Numbered from the stretch's first letter, positions 6,904 to 15,020 are shown. The stretch: 26,093 nt of DNA from CAXPZW01 sp049594615 (GCA_049594615.1 JBMYJR010000043.1:1-26093); one strand, 5' to 3'. Program-made: numbers and translations. The notes: a model not told the origin generated them from the sequence alone.

Positions 6904-7893
6904 TCAGCCTACCTTCAGAACCAGTTCCGAAAGGCGGGTGGCGTACCCCATCTCGTTGTCGTACCAGCCAAACACCTTCACCAATGAACCGCTGGCCGAG
7001 GTCAATTGGCTGTCAAAAATGCACGAGTACTCATTGCCCACGATATCGGTAGAAACCAAGGGCTCTGTGGTGTACTGCAGGATGCCTTTCAAATCAGAAT
7101 TGGCGGCTTTTTCTACCGCGGCATTCACCTCATCTACGGTCACCTCCTTGCTGAGGATAGCCACCAAGTCGGTGATGGAACCGTCTGGAGTAGGAACCCG
7201 CACCGCGCGGCCATCCAGCTTTCCGCTGAGGTGCGGGAGCACTTTACCTACGGCAACAGCGGCACCGGTGCTGGTAGGCACCATGTTCAGGGCTGCAGCA
7301 CGTGCACGACGCAGGTCCGGATGGGGAGCGTCTTGCAGGCTTTGGTCAGCAGTGTAGGCATGGATGGTGGTGATGAAACCTTTCTCCAAACCAAACGCCT
7401 CGTCGAGGGCTTTGACCATCGGCGCCAAGCAATTGGTGGTGCACGATGCGTTGGATATAATGGTTTCTTCGCCGGTGAGGATGTCCTCGTTCACCCCAAG
7501 AACTACAGTAGGGATGTCGCCTTTGGCGGGCGCTGAGATCACCACTTTGCGGGCACCTGCGGTGAGGTGCTTGCCCGCGCCATCGCGGTCGCGGAACACG
7601 CCGGTTGATTCGATGACCACGTCCACCTTAAGTGAAGCCCAAGGCAAACGCTCGGGATCGCGCTCGGTGAACACGGCAATGTTTTGTCCGTCTACAACAA
7701 AGCCTTGCTCGTTCACGGCCACATCACGGCCGAATTTTCCGTGCACGCTGTCGTAGCGCAACAGGTGAGCGAGGGTGTCGTTATCGGTGAGGTCGTTGAT
7801 GGCGACCACTTCTGCACCTTCCATATCCAAGAGTTGGCGGAAGGCAAGTCGGCCGATACGGCCGAATCCATTGATGGCAATTCGTACTGACAT
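6904..7893 (-). CDS. gap: Glyceraldehyde-3-phosphate dehydrogenase
   Basis: Oxidises and phosphorylates glyceraldehyde 3-phosphate to 1,3-bisphosphoglycerate in glycolysis. The 329-residue sequence is a standard type I GAPDH: NAD-binding INGFGRIGR at 7-15, Asp34 in AINDLTD (selective for NAD over NADP), STGVF, the catalytic SNASCTTNC with Cys151, His178 in ITTIHAYT, then the S-loop region and WYDNEMGYATR near the C-terminus. The ATG is 6 bases after the pfkA stop, so both are on one transcript. Nothing in it is unusual. Confidence 0.96.
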   Translation of the reverse strand: MSVRIAINGFGRIGRLAFRQLLDMEGAEVVAINDLTDNDTLAHLLRYDSVHGKFGRDVAVNEQGFVVDGQNIAVFTERDPERLPWASLKVDVVIESTGVFRDRDGAGKHLTAGARKVVISAPAKGDIPTVVLGVNEDILTGEETIISNASCTTNCLAPMVKALDEAFGLEKGFITTIHAYTADQSLQDAPHPDLRRARAAALNMVPTSTGAAVAVGKVLPHLSGKLDGRAVRVPTPDGSITDLVAILSKEVTVDEVNAAVEKAANSDLKGILQYTTEPLVSTDIVGNEYSCIFDSQLTSASGSLVKVFGWYDNEMGYATRLSELVLKVG

Positions 7894-7899
7894 CTTGAG

Positions 7900-8883
7900 T
7901 TAGATTGAGAGGATTTTCGAGATGCGAACCTCCTCAGGGTTTGGCACTGCTTTTTTGGAAACAACATCCTTGAGCGGATGGAAAACCTCCTTGTTGTGGA
8001 CAATGCCGATCATTTCGTTCTGGTGTCCATTCAGAAGTCCTTCGACCGCGGCCACACCCATACGGCTGGCCAATACACGGTCTAGAGCCGAAGGTGCGCC
8101 CCCACGTTGGATATGGCCCAACACGGTTACACGCGTTTCGTACTCTGAATATTTTTGGTTGACTTTGGCCGCCACTTCCATGGCGCCTCCGTTGGCGTCG
8201 CCTTCTGCGACGATGACGATGCTGCTTGTTTTGTTGCTCTCTGCACCTTTTTCAAGGATGGCAATCAGATCGTCGATGCTTTGGTTTTCTTCGGGCATCA
8301 TGACCGCGATGGCACCGGTTGAGATGCCTGCGTTGAGGGCGATGAAGCCGGCGTCTCGTCCCATCACCTCTACAAAGAAGAGGCGGTTGTGAGAGTTGGC
8401 CGTGTCACGGATCTTGTCAATGGCGTCAATGACAGTATTGATGGCCGTGTCGTAACCGATGGTGTAATCTGAACCCCAAAGGTCGTTATCGATGGTACCC
8501 GGAACCCCAATGATAGGTACCCCAAACTCCTCGTGGAAGATGGAAGCTCCAGTAAACGTACCGTTGCCGCCGATGGCTACCAGCGCATCCAAGCCGTGTT
8601 TTTTCACTTGCTCGTATGCCTTTTGACGGCCCTCTTTGGTGTGGAACTCAGCCGAACGCGCACTCTTAAGAATGGTGCCGCCACGCCCCAGAATACGGGC
8701 CACCGAGCGCACGTGCAACTTTTTAAAGTCGCCGGCGATCAGCCCTTCGTATCCTTGGAAGATTCCCACGCATTGGATGTCGTGGTAAACACTGGTACGG
8801 ACCACTGCACGGATGGCGGCATTCATACCTGGTGAGTCACCTCCGCTTGTGAATACGCCGATTTTCGCGATTTTTGAACTCAT
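7900..8883 (-). CDS. pfkA: ATP-dependent 6-phosphofructokinase
   Basis: Phosphorylates fructose 6-phosphate to fructose 1,6-bisphosphate, the committed step of glycolysis. It has 327 residues, the usual bacterial length. Visible are the ATP-site GVFTSGGDSPGMNAAIR, then LGRGGTILKSAR, the catalytic PGTIDNDLWGSDYTIGYDTA (Thr, Asp and Asp equivalent to E. coli 125, 127, 129), VEVMGRDAGF with the fructose-phosphate residues, and HIQRGGAPSALDR. The Gly that marks ATP use is kept in GGNGTFTGA, but the Mg-ligand Asp before it (E. coli Asp103) is Asn. It is the first gene of a five-gene minus-strand operon, with a TAnnTTTG promoter box 14 bases upstream of its ATG inside a palindrome. Confidence 0.95.
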   Translation of the reverse strand: MSSKIAKIGVFTSGGDSPGMNAAIRAVVRTSVYHDIQCVGIFQGYEGLIAGDFKKLHVRSVARILGRGGTILKSARSAEFHTKEGRQKAYEQVKKHGLDALVAIGGNGTFTGASIFHEEFGVPIIGVPGTIDNDLWGSDYTIGYDTAINTVIDAIDKIRDTANSHNRLFFVEVMGRDAGFIALNAGISTGAIAVMMPEENQSIDDLIAILEKGAESNKTSSIVIVAEGDANGGAMEVAAKVNQKYSEYETRVTVLGHIQRGGAPSALDRVLASRMGVAAVEGLLNGHQNEMIGIVHNKEVFHPLKDVVSKKAVPNPEEVRISKILSI

Positions 8884-8891
8884 GACTTACT

Positions 8892-8910
8892 TCGTGTCAA
8901 ATATACACTT
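8892..8910. promoter_or_regulatory. Inner palindrome over the pfkA promoter (operator candidate)
   Basis: TCGTGT-N7-ACACTT, which on the minus strand reads AAGTGT-N7-ACACGA. It shares the left half-site and 7-base spacing with the palindrome at the amylase promoter (12010-12028), with two mismatches in the other arm. It encloses the pfkA -7 box, so a bound protein would block pfkA transcription. Confidence 0.5.
8898..8905 (-). promoter_or_regulatory. -7 promoter box of the pfkA operon
   Basis: On the minus strand this reads TATATTTG, a perfect match to the Bacteroidota -7 consensus TAnnTTTG. The pfkA ATG begins 14 bases downstream, which gives a leader of about 8 bases. No TTG-type -33 element is evident at the expected distance. 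Confidence 0.7.
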
Positions 8911-8991
8911 TGGTGCGAAGTAACGCTTTTTTTCGTCTCATTAGTTGTGGTCCCACCCGCAATGAGTCGTTCCCGCAATTCTGACAAAATC

Positions 8992-9699
8992 ATGATGAAC
9001 ACCGCAACTGCTCACATCGACATCTCTGTAGACTGCGCCGTATTTGGCTTTGACGGAGAAGCTGTGAACGTTCTGCTGATCGAGCAAGACACCGATCAGA
9101 TGCAGCTTCCCAAGGAAACTGCACAAATGGCACTTCCCGGCGACCTGGTGTTGCCCAACGAGAGCTTGCACGCCAGTGCACGTCGAGTACTGAAAGAACT
9201 CACCAGCCTTGAGGGCATCTACCTCAAACAGTTTTACACTTTTGGCAGTCCCAAACGTGTAGCGCAAGAGAAAGACCAAGAATGGCTCCAAAGCTTGCGC
9301 ATGCACCCCGAACGTCGGGTGATTACCGTGGCCTACTACTCGCTGGTAAAAATGGACGAGTTTGCGCCGCAAGCCAACTCGTTTGCCGCCCGCGCCCAAT
9401 GGGTGAAGATCGACGAGGTGCCCGACTTGGCGTTTGACCACAACGAGATCCTCGAGAGCGCGGTGGAAACCATGCAATCGGAGTTGATGACCAAGCACAT
9501 TGGCTTTGAGCTCCTGCCTGAGAAATTCACACTCAGCCAGCTGCAAACCTTGTACGAGTTGATTCTGGACAAGAAGCTGGACAAGCGCAACTTCCGCAAG
9601 AACATCAAGCGCATGGACCAAGTGATTCCCCTCGACGAGAAGCAAACGGGCGTATTGCACAAGCCTGCGCAGCTCTTCAAATTCGAACGCGAAGAATGA
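8992..9699 (+). CDS. Nudix-type transcriptional regulator (NrtR/AraR family)
   Basis: The N-terminal part (IDISVDCAVFGFDGEAVNVL) is a Nudix-fold sensor domain and the C-terminal part (LLPEKFTLSQLQTLYELIL, KLDKRNFRKNI, KPAQLFKF) is the winged helix-turn-helix typical of NrtR-like regulators. The Nudix box is degenerate: the REUxEE core is RVLKEL, so it should bind but not hydrolyse its ligand, as known for this family. Members in Bacteroidota include the arabinose regulator AraR; others sense ADP-ribose. ATG 8992 is preferred because family members start about ten residues before the first strand; in-frame starts at GTG 8947 and ATG 8962 are possible. It is divergent from pfkA and overlaps the CotH gene by 4 bases. 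Context suggests a sugar-related ligand; the exact one is unknown. Confidence 0.85.
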   Translation: MMNTATAHIDISVDCAVFGFDGEAVNVLLIEQDTDQMQLPKETAQMALPGDLVLPNESLHASARRVLKELTSLEGIYLKQFYTFGSPKRVAQEKDQEWLQSLRMHPERRVITVAYYSLVKMDEFAPQANSFAARAQWVKIDEVPDLAFDHNEILESAVETMQSELMTKHIGFELLPEKFTLSQLQTLYELILDKKLDKRNFRKNIKRMDQVIPLDEKQTGVLHKPAQLFKFEREE

Positions 9700-11972
9700 T
9701 CCAAGGACCCAAGCGCATGTTCTGGCACCTTGGTGCACTCTTGTGTTTGGCCTTGCTGATGTTGGGAAGCGCTGCGTCACTGTCACGCGCACAAGTGTCG
9801 CTTCCTTCCTACCCCAACGGCTACCTCCAAGACGAGGTGGCCACCGTCCAGATTTTGATGGACCCCGACAGTGTGTCCTTGATGTTTGAGGACGTTGAGT
9901 ACGGCGCCAATCACTTGTGGCCAGCCACGTTTATCTACACCTCCTCTGCACTGACCGACACGGTGGAAAACGTGGGCTTTCGCCTGCGGGGCAACACCTC
10001 CCTCTTTGCCGCAAAGAAGAGCTTCAAGGTGGACTTCAACGAGTTTGTGGAAGGCCAAAAATTCCAAGGCGTTGAGAAGTTCAACCTGAACGGAGAAAGC
10101 AACGACCCTTCCTTATTGCGCTCCGCACTTTCCTGGCGTGCCTTGCGTGACTGGAACCTCGCCGGCGCGCGCACAGCGCACGTACGACTCTACCTCAATG
10201 ACGAGTACCGCGGGCTCTACCTCAACACCGAGCACTTTGACGAGGAGTGGACCGATGCCTACTTCGACAACGGCCAAGGCAACCTGTACAAGTGTACCTT
10301 CCCGGCCGACCTCCACTACATCTCAGACAACCCCGATGAGTACAAGTTTGAGGTTTGGGGACGCCGCGCCTACGAGCTCAAAACCAACAACGACCTCGAC
10401 GACTATACCGACCTGGCCGAATTCATCGATGTGCTCAACAACAGCACCGACGACTACGCCTGCGAGATGCGCGACGTGTTCAATGTGCCCGACTACCTCA
10501 AGTACCTGGCGTTTGATGTGCTCATTGCGAACTGGGACGCATACAGCTACAATAAGAACAACTACTACCTCTACCACAACCAGAAAACCGGGCTGATGGA
10601 ATACATCGCCTACGACCTGGACAACACCTGGGGCATCGACTGGCTGGACCAGAACTGGACCGTGCGCGATCCCTACAATTGGCCCACTGAATACCGCCCA
10701 TTGGTGGAGCGACTGTTGGAGACCCCAGAGTTTCGCGAGTGGTACACTTTTTATTTGCACCAAGCAATCGACAGCTGGTTTACTGGCGAACAGGTGCAGG
10801 CCTTCTTTGATGCTAAGCAACCGCTCATGCAGGATGCACTGGCTGCCGATACTTACTATCCGCAAGCCTTTGGGTTTGACCTGGACGACTTCTTGACTTC
10901 TGATACTTCCGCCAGCGGCGGCCATGTCGAATACGGATTGGTGGACTGGGTTGCCAACCGCTTGATTGGTGTGGAGACGTATTTGGAAGACCAAACCGAG
11001 GTGCTCATCCTCAACCATTTGCGTGATGGCGGGTTTGACCCCGACTCCTTGCGTTTCAAAATAACTGCCGAATCCAATGCTGGCACACCCGAGGTTTGGC
11101 TGTGGCTGGACGATGGCAGCGGAGAAGTCTCCTACCCCATGTACGACGACGGCCAACACGACGACCGTTTGGCGGGTGACGGCCTCTACGGGGTGGTGCT
11201 GCCCATTCAACCCGAATGGGGGGCGCTGGCCTATCGCGTGCAAAGTACCGCCGGCAGCCTGGAGCGCTGGCACCCCTGCAGCCCGCGACCGTTGGGCTAC
11301 AACGTGGTGGAGAATCCGCAAGTGATCCTCAACGAACTCATGGCCTCCAACACCACTTCCCACTTGGACGAAGCGGGTGAGGCCGACGATTGGTGCGAAC
11401 TGTACAACACAGGCGCCACCGCGGTGCAGCTCAGCAGCTATGCCCTCTCTGACGACCCTTCGAACCCCGGCAAATGGCCGCTCCCTGAGTTGGTCATCAA
11501 CCCTGGAGATTGGGTCCTGTTTTGGCTCGATCAAGACCTGGACCAAGGCCCCTTGCACGCCAACTTCCAATTGGATGCCGATGGGGAAGAATTGGGGCTG
11601 TATCGCTTTGACCAGGCCTGGGAGCAAGTGGATCACATCACCTTCGCCAGTTTGTTGACCGACCGTTCCTTTGGGCGTGAAACTGACGGAGCGCCCAATT
11701 GGGTTGATTTTAGCACCACCACTCCAGACGCCAGCAATGCAGGAGGTGTGGTGGGCATTTCGAACGCATCGGCGACACTTGACATCTGGCCCAACCCGAC
11801 CCGAGGGCAGCTGTGGTTGGACGCTCCAAGCGATGGCGAAATCTTCGACGCGCACGGTAAGTTGCTGCGCAGGTTTCAAGGCGCGAGCACCATCAGCTTG
11901 GCCGACCTTCCTGACGGTGTGTATTTGATCCGCACAGGTGCCCAGGTTTACCACATACTAAAACGGGGGTAA
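9696..11972 (+). CDS. Secreted CotH kinase-family protein with lamin-tail domain and T9SS sorting tail
   Basis: A 758-residue exported protein. After a signal peptide (to about residue 32, ending SRAQ) comes a CotH domain with GFRLRGNTS (94-102), KKSFKVDFNE (107-116), NLNGESNDPSLLRSALSWR, YRGLYLNTEHFDEEW, NWDAYSYNKNNYYLY (279-293) and AYDLDNTWG (305-313), where the Asp residues would bind Mg-ATP. Some CotH proteins are protein kinases, as shown for Bacillus spore coat CotH. About 450-540 is a beta-rich linker, 541-690 a lamin-tail-like domain (VILNELMASN, WCELYNTG), and from 694 a type A T9SS tail (LDIWPNPTRGQLWL to the end). Its ATG overlaps the regulator stop (ATGA), so it is co-transcribed with it. 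A structural or binding role without kinase activity remains possible. Confidence 0.88.
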   Translation: MIQGPKRMFWHLGALLCLALLMLGSAASLSRAQVSLPSYPNGYLQDEVATVQILMDPDSVSLMFEDVEYGANHLWPATFIYTSSALTDTVENVGFRLRGNTSLFAAKKSFKVDFNEFVEGQKFQGVEKFNLNGESNDPSLLRSALSWRALRDWNLAGARTAHVRLYLNDEYRGLYLNTEHFDEEWTDAYFDNGQGNLYKCTFPADLHYISDNPDEYKFEVWGRRAYELKTNNDLDDYTDLAEFIDVLNNSTDDYACEMRDVFNVPDYLKYLAFDVLIANWDAYSYNKNNYYLYHNQKTGLMEYIAYDLDNTWGIDWLDQNWTVRDPYNWPTEYRPLVERLLETPEFREWYTFYLHQAIDSWFTGEQVQAFFDAKQPLMQDALAADTYYPQAFGFDLDDFLTSDTSASGGHVEYGLVDWVANRLIGVETYLEDQTEVLILNHLRDGGFDPDSLRFKITAESNAGTPEVWLWLDDGSGEVSYPMYDDGQHDDRLAGDGLYGVVLPIQPEWGALAYRVQSTAGSLERWHPCSPRPLGYNVVENPQVILNELMASNTTSHLDEAGEADDWCELYNTGATAVQLSSYALSDDPSNPGKWPLPELVINPGDWVLFWLDQDLDQGPLHANFQLDADGEELGLYRFDQAWEQVDHITFASLLTDRSFGRETDGAPNWVDFSTTTPDASNAGGVVGISNASATLDIWPNPTRGQLWLDAPSDGEIFDAHGKLLRRFQGASTISLADLPDGVYLIRTGAQVYHILKRG

Positions 11973-12001
11973 AAGTCATGCAAACTCCTACTATTTACCC
12001 C
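11966..12001. terminator. Weak inverted repeat after the CotH gene
   Basis: GGGGTAAA and TTTACCCC are separated by 20 bases and the left arm includes the stop codon of the CotH gene. No T tract follows, so it is a poor intrinsic terminator; it may be a weak terminator or chance. Confidence 0.2.
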
Positions 12002-12009
12002 GGGAATTA

Positions 12010-12028
12010 AAGTGTGTCCAGGACACTT
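12010..12028. promoter_or_regulatory. Palindromic operator candidate at the amylase promoter
   Basis: AAGTGTGTC-CA-GGACACTT, a near-perfect palindrome with core GTGTCC-A-GGACAC. It ends 5 bases before a TAnnTTTG box and covers the place where a -33 element would be, where no TTG is seen. The same half-sites recur upstream of susC, which argues for a shared transcription factor. Confidence 0.7.
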
Positions 12029-12033
12029 ATTTC

Positions 12034-12041
12034 TACCTTTG
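12034..12041 (+). promoter_or_regulatory. -7 promoter box of the GH13 amylase gene
   Basis: TACCTTTG is a perfect TAnnTTTG match. It lies 18 bases before the ATG at 12060 and directly after the palindrome, giving a leader of roughly 12 bases. Confidence 0.75.
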
Positions 12042-12059
12042 ATCCGAACACGTTGACCC

Positions 12060-14888
12060 ATGAAATACCTGTTAAACCTCTTGGGGCTTTTGCCTGCTGC
12101 GCTCACTGCGCAAATTGTTTGGACAGAGCCCGCTTTTCCCAGTCAAGACGAGCCCTTCACCGTGTACTACGATGCCTCCCAAGGCAACGGCGATGTGGAA
12201 GGTGTAATTCCGATCTACTGCCACACAGGAGTGATCACCAACTACAGTGCTAACGACACCGATTGGCAAAACGTAATCGGCAATTGGGGCACTGCAGATG
12301 CGGAGGTGCTGATGTCCTTTGAAGGTGGCACCACGTATAGCTTTGATTATGGCGGCCAAAACCTGGAGGATTTTCACGGCCTGGAAGCCGACGAGGTGGT
12401 GGACCGGCTGGCCTTTGTGTTCCGCAACGTCACCGGCACACTGGTGGGCCGTGAAGCCGACGGCAGCGATATTTTCTTCGACATGCCCGATGCGCCATTT
12501 GCATTGCAGGTGTTGAGCCCCACCTTGGGTGCGTGCTCCGTGCTGCAAGTGGGCGAAAGCCAAGACTTTGACATCCTGATCTCGCAGGATGCTTCGATTT
12601 CCCTCTCGCTCAACGGCTCCGAAGTGGCCAGCGGCGAAGGCACCGAACTCCAACACACCGAGACCTTCACCGAAAGCGGCCAATACGAGGTTACCGTGGA
12701 GGCCTCCAACGCCGAGGGCGGAACCATTTCAGAGTCGTTCAACCTGATTGTGTTGCCCGAGACCATCGTGGAAGCTGCACCTGACGGCACCAAAGACGGA
12801 GTCAACATTGTGGACGACAACACCGTCATCCTGCAACTGCGCGCGCCGTTCAAAGAGTACATCTTCGCGGTGGGCGACCACAGCGATTGGCAGCTGGATA
12901 TGGACTACCTGATGAAGCAGGTGCCCGGCGCCCAAAAGTGGTGGGTGGAAATCTCCGGACTCAACCCCGGCGAGCAGTACCGCTACCAATACTGGATCGA
13001 CGACGAATGCCTCAAGGTGGCCGATCCCTACTCAGAACTCGTCCTCGACCCTTGGAACGACCCGTGGATTCCGGAAGAGAGCTTCCCTAACATGCCGGAC
13101 TACCCATCTCAAGCCGGCAACGAACCGGTGACCGTGTTCCAAACCGACCCTGAGGCCTTCGACTGGACCGACGGCAGCTACGAACGCCCCGACCAAACCA
13201 ACTTGGTGGTGTACGAGCTGCTCATCCGTGACTTTACCGATGCCAAAACCTACAAGGCGGTCGAAGACTCGCTCGGTTACCTCAAGGATTTGGGCATCAC
13301 CGCCCTGGAGCTCATGCCCTTCAACGAGTTCAACGGCAACAACAGTTGGGGCTACAACCCCACCTTCTACTTTGCCCCAGACAAGTTCTACGGCACCAAA
13401 CAAGCCCTGCAATCGCTGATCAACGCGTGCCACCAAGAAGGCATTGCCGTGATCATGGACGTGGCTTTCAACCACGCCGATATTCCCAACCCACAACTGA
13501 AAATGTACTGGGATCCGGAGTACGGCGACTGGGGTGGCCCCGCGGACAACAATCCGTGGTTCAACCAAGAAGCACCACACGGAATTACTTACTTCTTTGA
13601 CTACGACCACAGCTCGGTAGCCACCAAGGAGTACGTGAAGGACTTCATGGACTTTTGGGTGGAGGAATACCACATCGACGGCTGGCGCTGGGACTTCACC
13701 CAGGGCATGACCCAGACCAATACCATTGGCGGTTGGGCCGGCCAATACGACCAGTTCCGCATTGACCTGCTCAACGAGTACGGCAACCACATTTGGGCCA
13801 CCGATCCTGGGGTGTACATGATCCTGGAACATTGGTGCGACGCCAGTGAGGAACAAGCCCTCAGCAACAACGGTTTCATGGTGTGGGCCAACGTCACCCA
13901 CCAGTACCAAGAAGGCACCATGGGCTACAGCTCCAACTTTGCTCCGACCAGCTACTGGAACGCCGGCTTTGGCCAGCCGCATGTGCTGAGCTACATCGAA
14001 AGCCACGACGAAGAGCGCCTGATGTACAAGAACCTCGAGTTTGGCAACAGCGCGGGCAGCTACGACATCAGCAACCTGCAAACCGCCCTGCGCCGCATTG
14101 AGCTGAGCGCATGCTTCAACCTGCCCATCCCCGGACCAAAAATGATCTGGCAATTTGGTGAGTTGGGCTACGACTACTCCATCAACTACTGCGAGGACGG
14201 CACCATCAACGACGATTGTCGCGTGGCTCCCAAGCCCATCCGCTGGGACTACTACGACGACCCTGACCGCCTGCGCATTTACCAAGTCATGGCAGCGATC
14301 AACGAGCTCAAACGCGATTATCCTTCGTTCCAAACCACTGACTTCTCGCTGGACACCGACGGCACCGGCAAGCGCATCCACCTCTACCACCCCGACATGG
14401 ACGTGGTCATCGTGGGCAACTTTGACGTGGTGGACTTCAACATGGTCCCCGGCTTCCCGCACACCGGCACCTGGTACAACTTCTTCACCGGCGAATCCTT
14501 TGAAGTGACCGACCTGAACGCCTCGTTCTACTACCTGCCGGGCGACTACGCCATCTACACCGACCAACCCCTGCCAACCCCACAAGTGGGCGTAGGCATC
14601 GAAGAACATGCCGAAGCCGGTGCACACCTGACCCTCTACCCCAACCCCAGCACAGGCGAAATCACCTTGGACTTGGAGCTGCCGCAAAACAGCCCTGTGA
14701 CCCTTGAAGTGGTGGACCTTCAAGGACGCCTGGTAGGTCGAGTGGATTTGGGAACCGTACTGCGCGGCACCAACACGGTCAACTGGAACGGCCAGTTCGA
14801 CAACGGAGACGTGTGGAGTGCAGGCACTTACGTGCTGCGCGCGGTATTGCCTGGTGGTGTGCTTGCTGCGCCGGTGGTGCGTCGCTAG
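12060..14888 (+). CDS. Secreted GH13 alpha-amylase-family glycoside hydrolase with T9SS tail
   Basis: A 942-residue exported enzyme that should cleave alpha-1,4 (or alpha-1,6) links in starch or glycogen. Order: signal peptide (1-17), a beta-rich N-terminal domain (about 18-145) resembling carbohydrate-binding or E-set modules, an Ig-like domain (150-232), a CBM48-like segment (255-330), the GH13 barrel (375-760), an all-beta domain C, and a type A T9SS tail starting LTLYPNPSTGEITLDLEL (857-874). The four GH13 regions are present: DVAFNH (467-472), GWRWDFTQG with nucleophile Asp545, MILEHW with acid/base Glu590, and IESHDEE with His649 and Asp650. It precedes susC by 132 bases and has its own promoter and palindrome. 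Exact bond specificity is not readable. Confidence 0.93.
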   Translation: MKYLLNLLGLLPAALTAQIVWTEPAFPSQDEPFTVYYDASQGNGDVEGVIPIYCHTGVITNYSANDTDWQNVIGNWGTADAEVLMSFEGGTTYSFDYGGQNLEDFHGLEADEVVDRLAFVFRNVTGTLVGREADGSDIFFDMPDAPFALQVLSPTLGACSVLQVGESQDFDILISQDASISLSLNGSEVASGEGTELQHTETFTESGQYEVTVEASNAEGGTISESFNLIVLPETIVEAAPDGTKDGVNIVDDNTVILQLRAPFKEYIFAVGDHSDWQLDMDYLMKQVPGAQKWWVEISGLNPGEQYRYQYWIDDECLKVADPYSELVLDPWNDPWIPEESFPNMPDYPSQAGNEPVTVFQTDPEAFDWTDGSYERPDQTNLVVYELLIRDFTDAKTYKAVEDSLGYLKDLGITALELMPFNEFNGNNSWGYNPTFYFAPDKFYGTKQALQSLINACHQEGIAVIMDVAFNHADIPNPQLKMYWDPEYGDWGGPADNNPWFNQEAPHGITYFFDYDHSSVATKEYVKDFMDFWVEEYHIDGWRWDFTQGMTQTNTIGGWAGQYDQFRIDLLNEYGNHIWATDPGVYMILEHWCDASEEQALSNNGFMVWANVTHQYQEGTMGYSSNFAPTSYWNAGFGQPHVLSYIESHDEERLMYKNLEFGNSAGSYDISNLQTALRRIELSACFNLPIPGPKMIWQFGELGYDYSINYCEDGTINDDCRVAPKPIRWDYYDDPDRLRIYQVMAAINELKRDYPSFQTTDFSLDTDGTGKRIHLYHPDMDVVIVGNFDVVDFNMVPGFPHTGTWYNFFTGESFEVTDLNASFYYLPGDYAIYTDQPLPTPQVGVGIEEHAEAGAHLTLYPNPSTGEITLDLELPQNSPVTLEVVDLQGRLVGRVDLGTVLRGTNTVNWNGQFDNGDVWSAGTYVLRAVLPGGVLAAPVVRR

Positions 14889-14954
14889 GTGCTGCATTCG
14901 CTTTCTGATGTACTCGGGAAACCGGGGGGAAACCCTGCCTACCCTCCTGTGCGA

Positions 14955-14975
14955 AAGTGTCCGGCAGACACACTT
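14955..14975. promoter_or_regulatory. Palindromic operator candidate upstream of susC
   Basis: AAGTGTCC-N4-GACACACTT. Read on the other strand it is AAGTGTGTC-N4-GGACACTT, the same half-sites and orientation-specific asymmetry as the amylase-promoter palindrome (N2 there). It ends 11 bases before the susC -7 box. It could also fold as an RNA hairpin (7-bp stem) followed by six T at 14979-14984 and so act as a terminator of the amylase transcript; the two roles are not exclusive. Confidence 0.65.
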
Positions 14976-14986
14976 TGCTTTTTTGC

Positions 14987-14994
14987 TAAGTTTG
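14987..14994 (+). promoter_or_regulatory. -7 promoter box of susC
   Basis: TAAGTTTG is a perfect TAnnTTTG match, 26 bases before the susC ATG. The palindrome occupies the expected -33 position, where no TTG element is seen, which would fit an activator-dependent promoter. Confidence 0.7.
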
Positions 14995-15020
14995 ATTGAC
15001 CTCAGAACCAAAGTCAAAAC

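Larger units (their letters stand above)
8887..8923. promoter_or_regulatory. Long inverted repeat between pfkA and the regulator gene
   Basis: TTACTTCG (8887-8894) and CGAAGTAA (8916-8923) are perfect inverted arms with a 21-base spacer. The repeat spans the pfkA promoter and leader and encloses a second, inner palindrome. It could be a binding site for a dimer or two dimers, or form a loop in DNA or RNA. Confidence 0.55.

Noticed and set aside
10323..11954. Minus-strand open frame of 543 codons antisense to the CotH gene
   Set aside because: The plus frame has CotH, lamin-tail and T9SS motifs; the antisense product has no recognisable domain.
14916..14934. Direct repeat GGGAAACC twice between the amylase gene and susC
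   Set aside because: Short, G-rich and found once; no relation to the promoter or palindrome.
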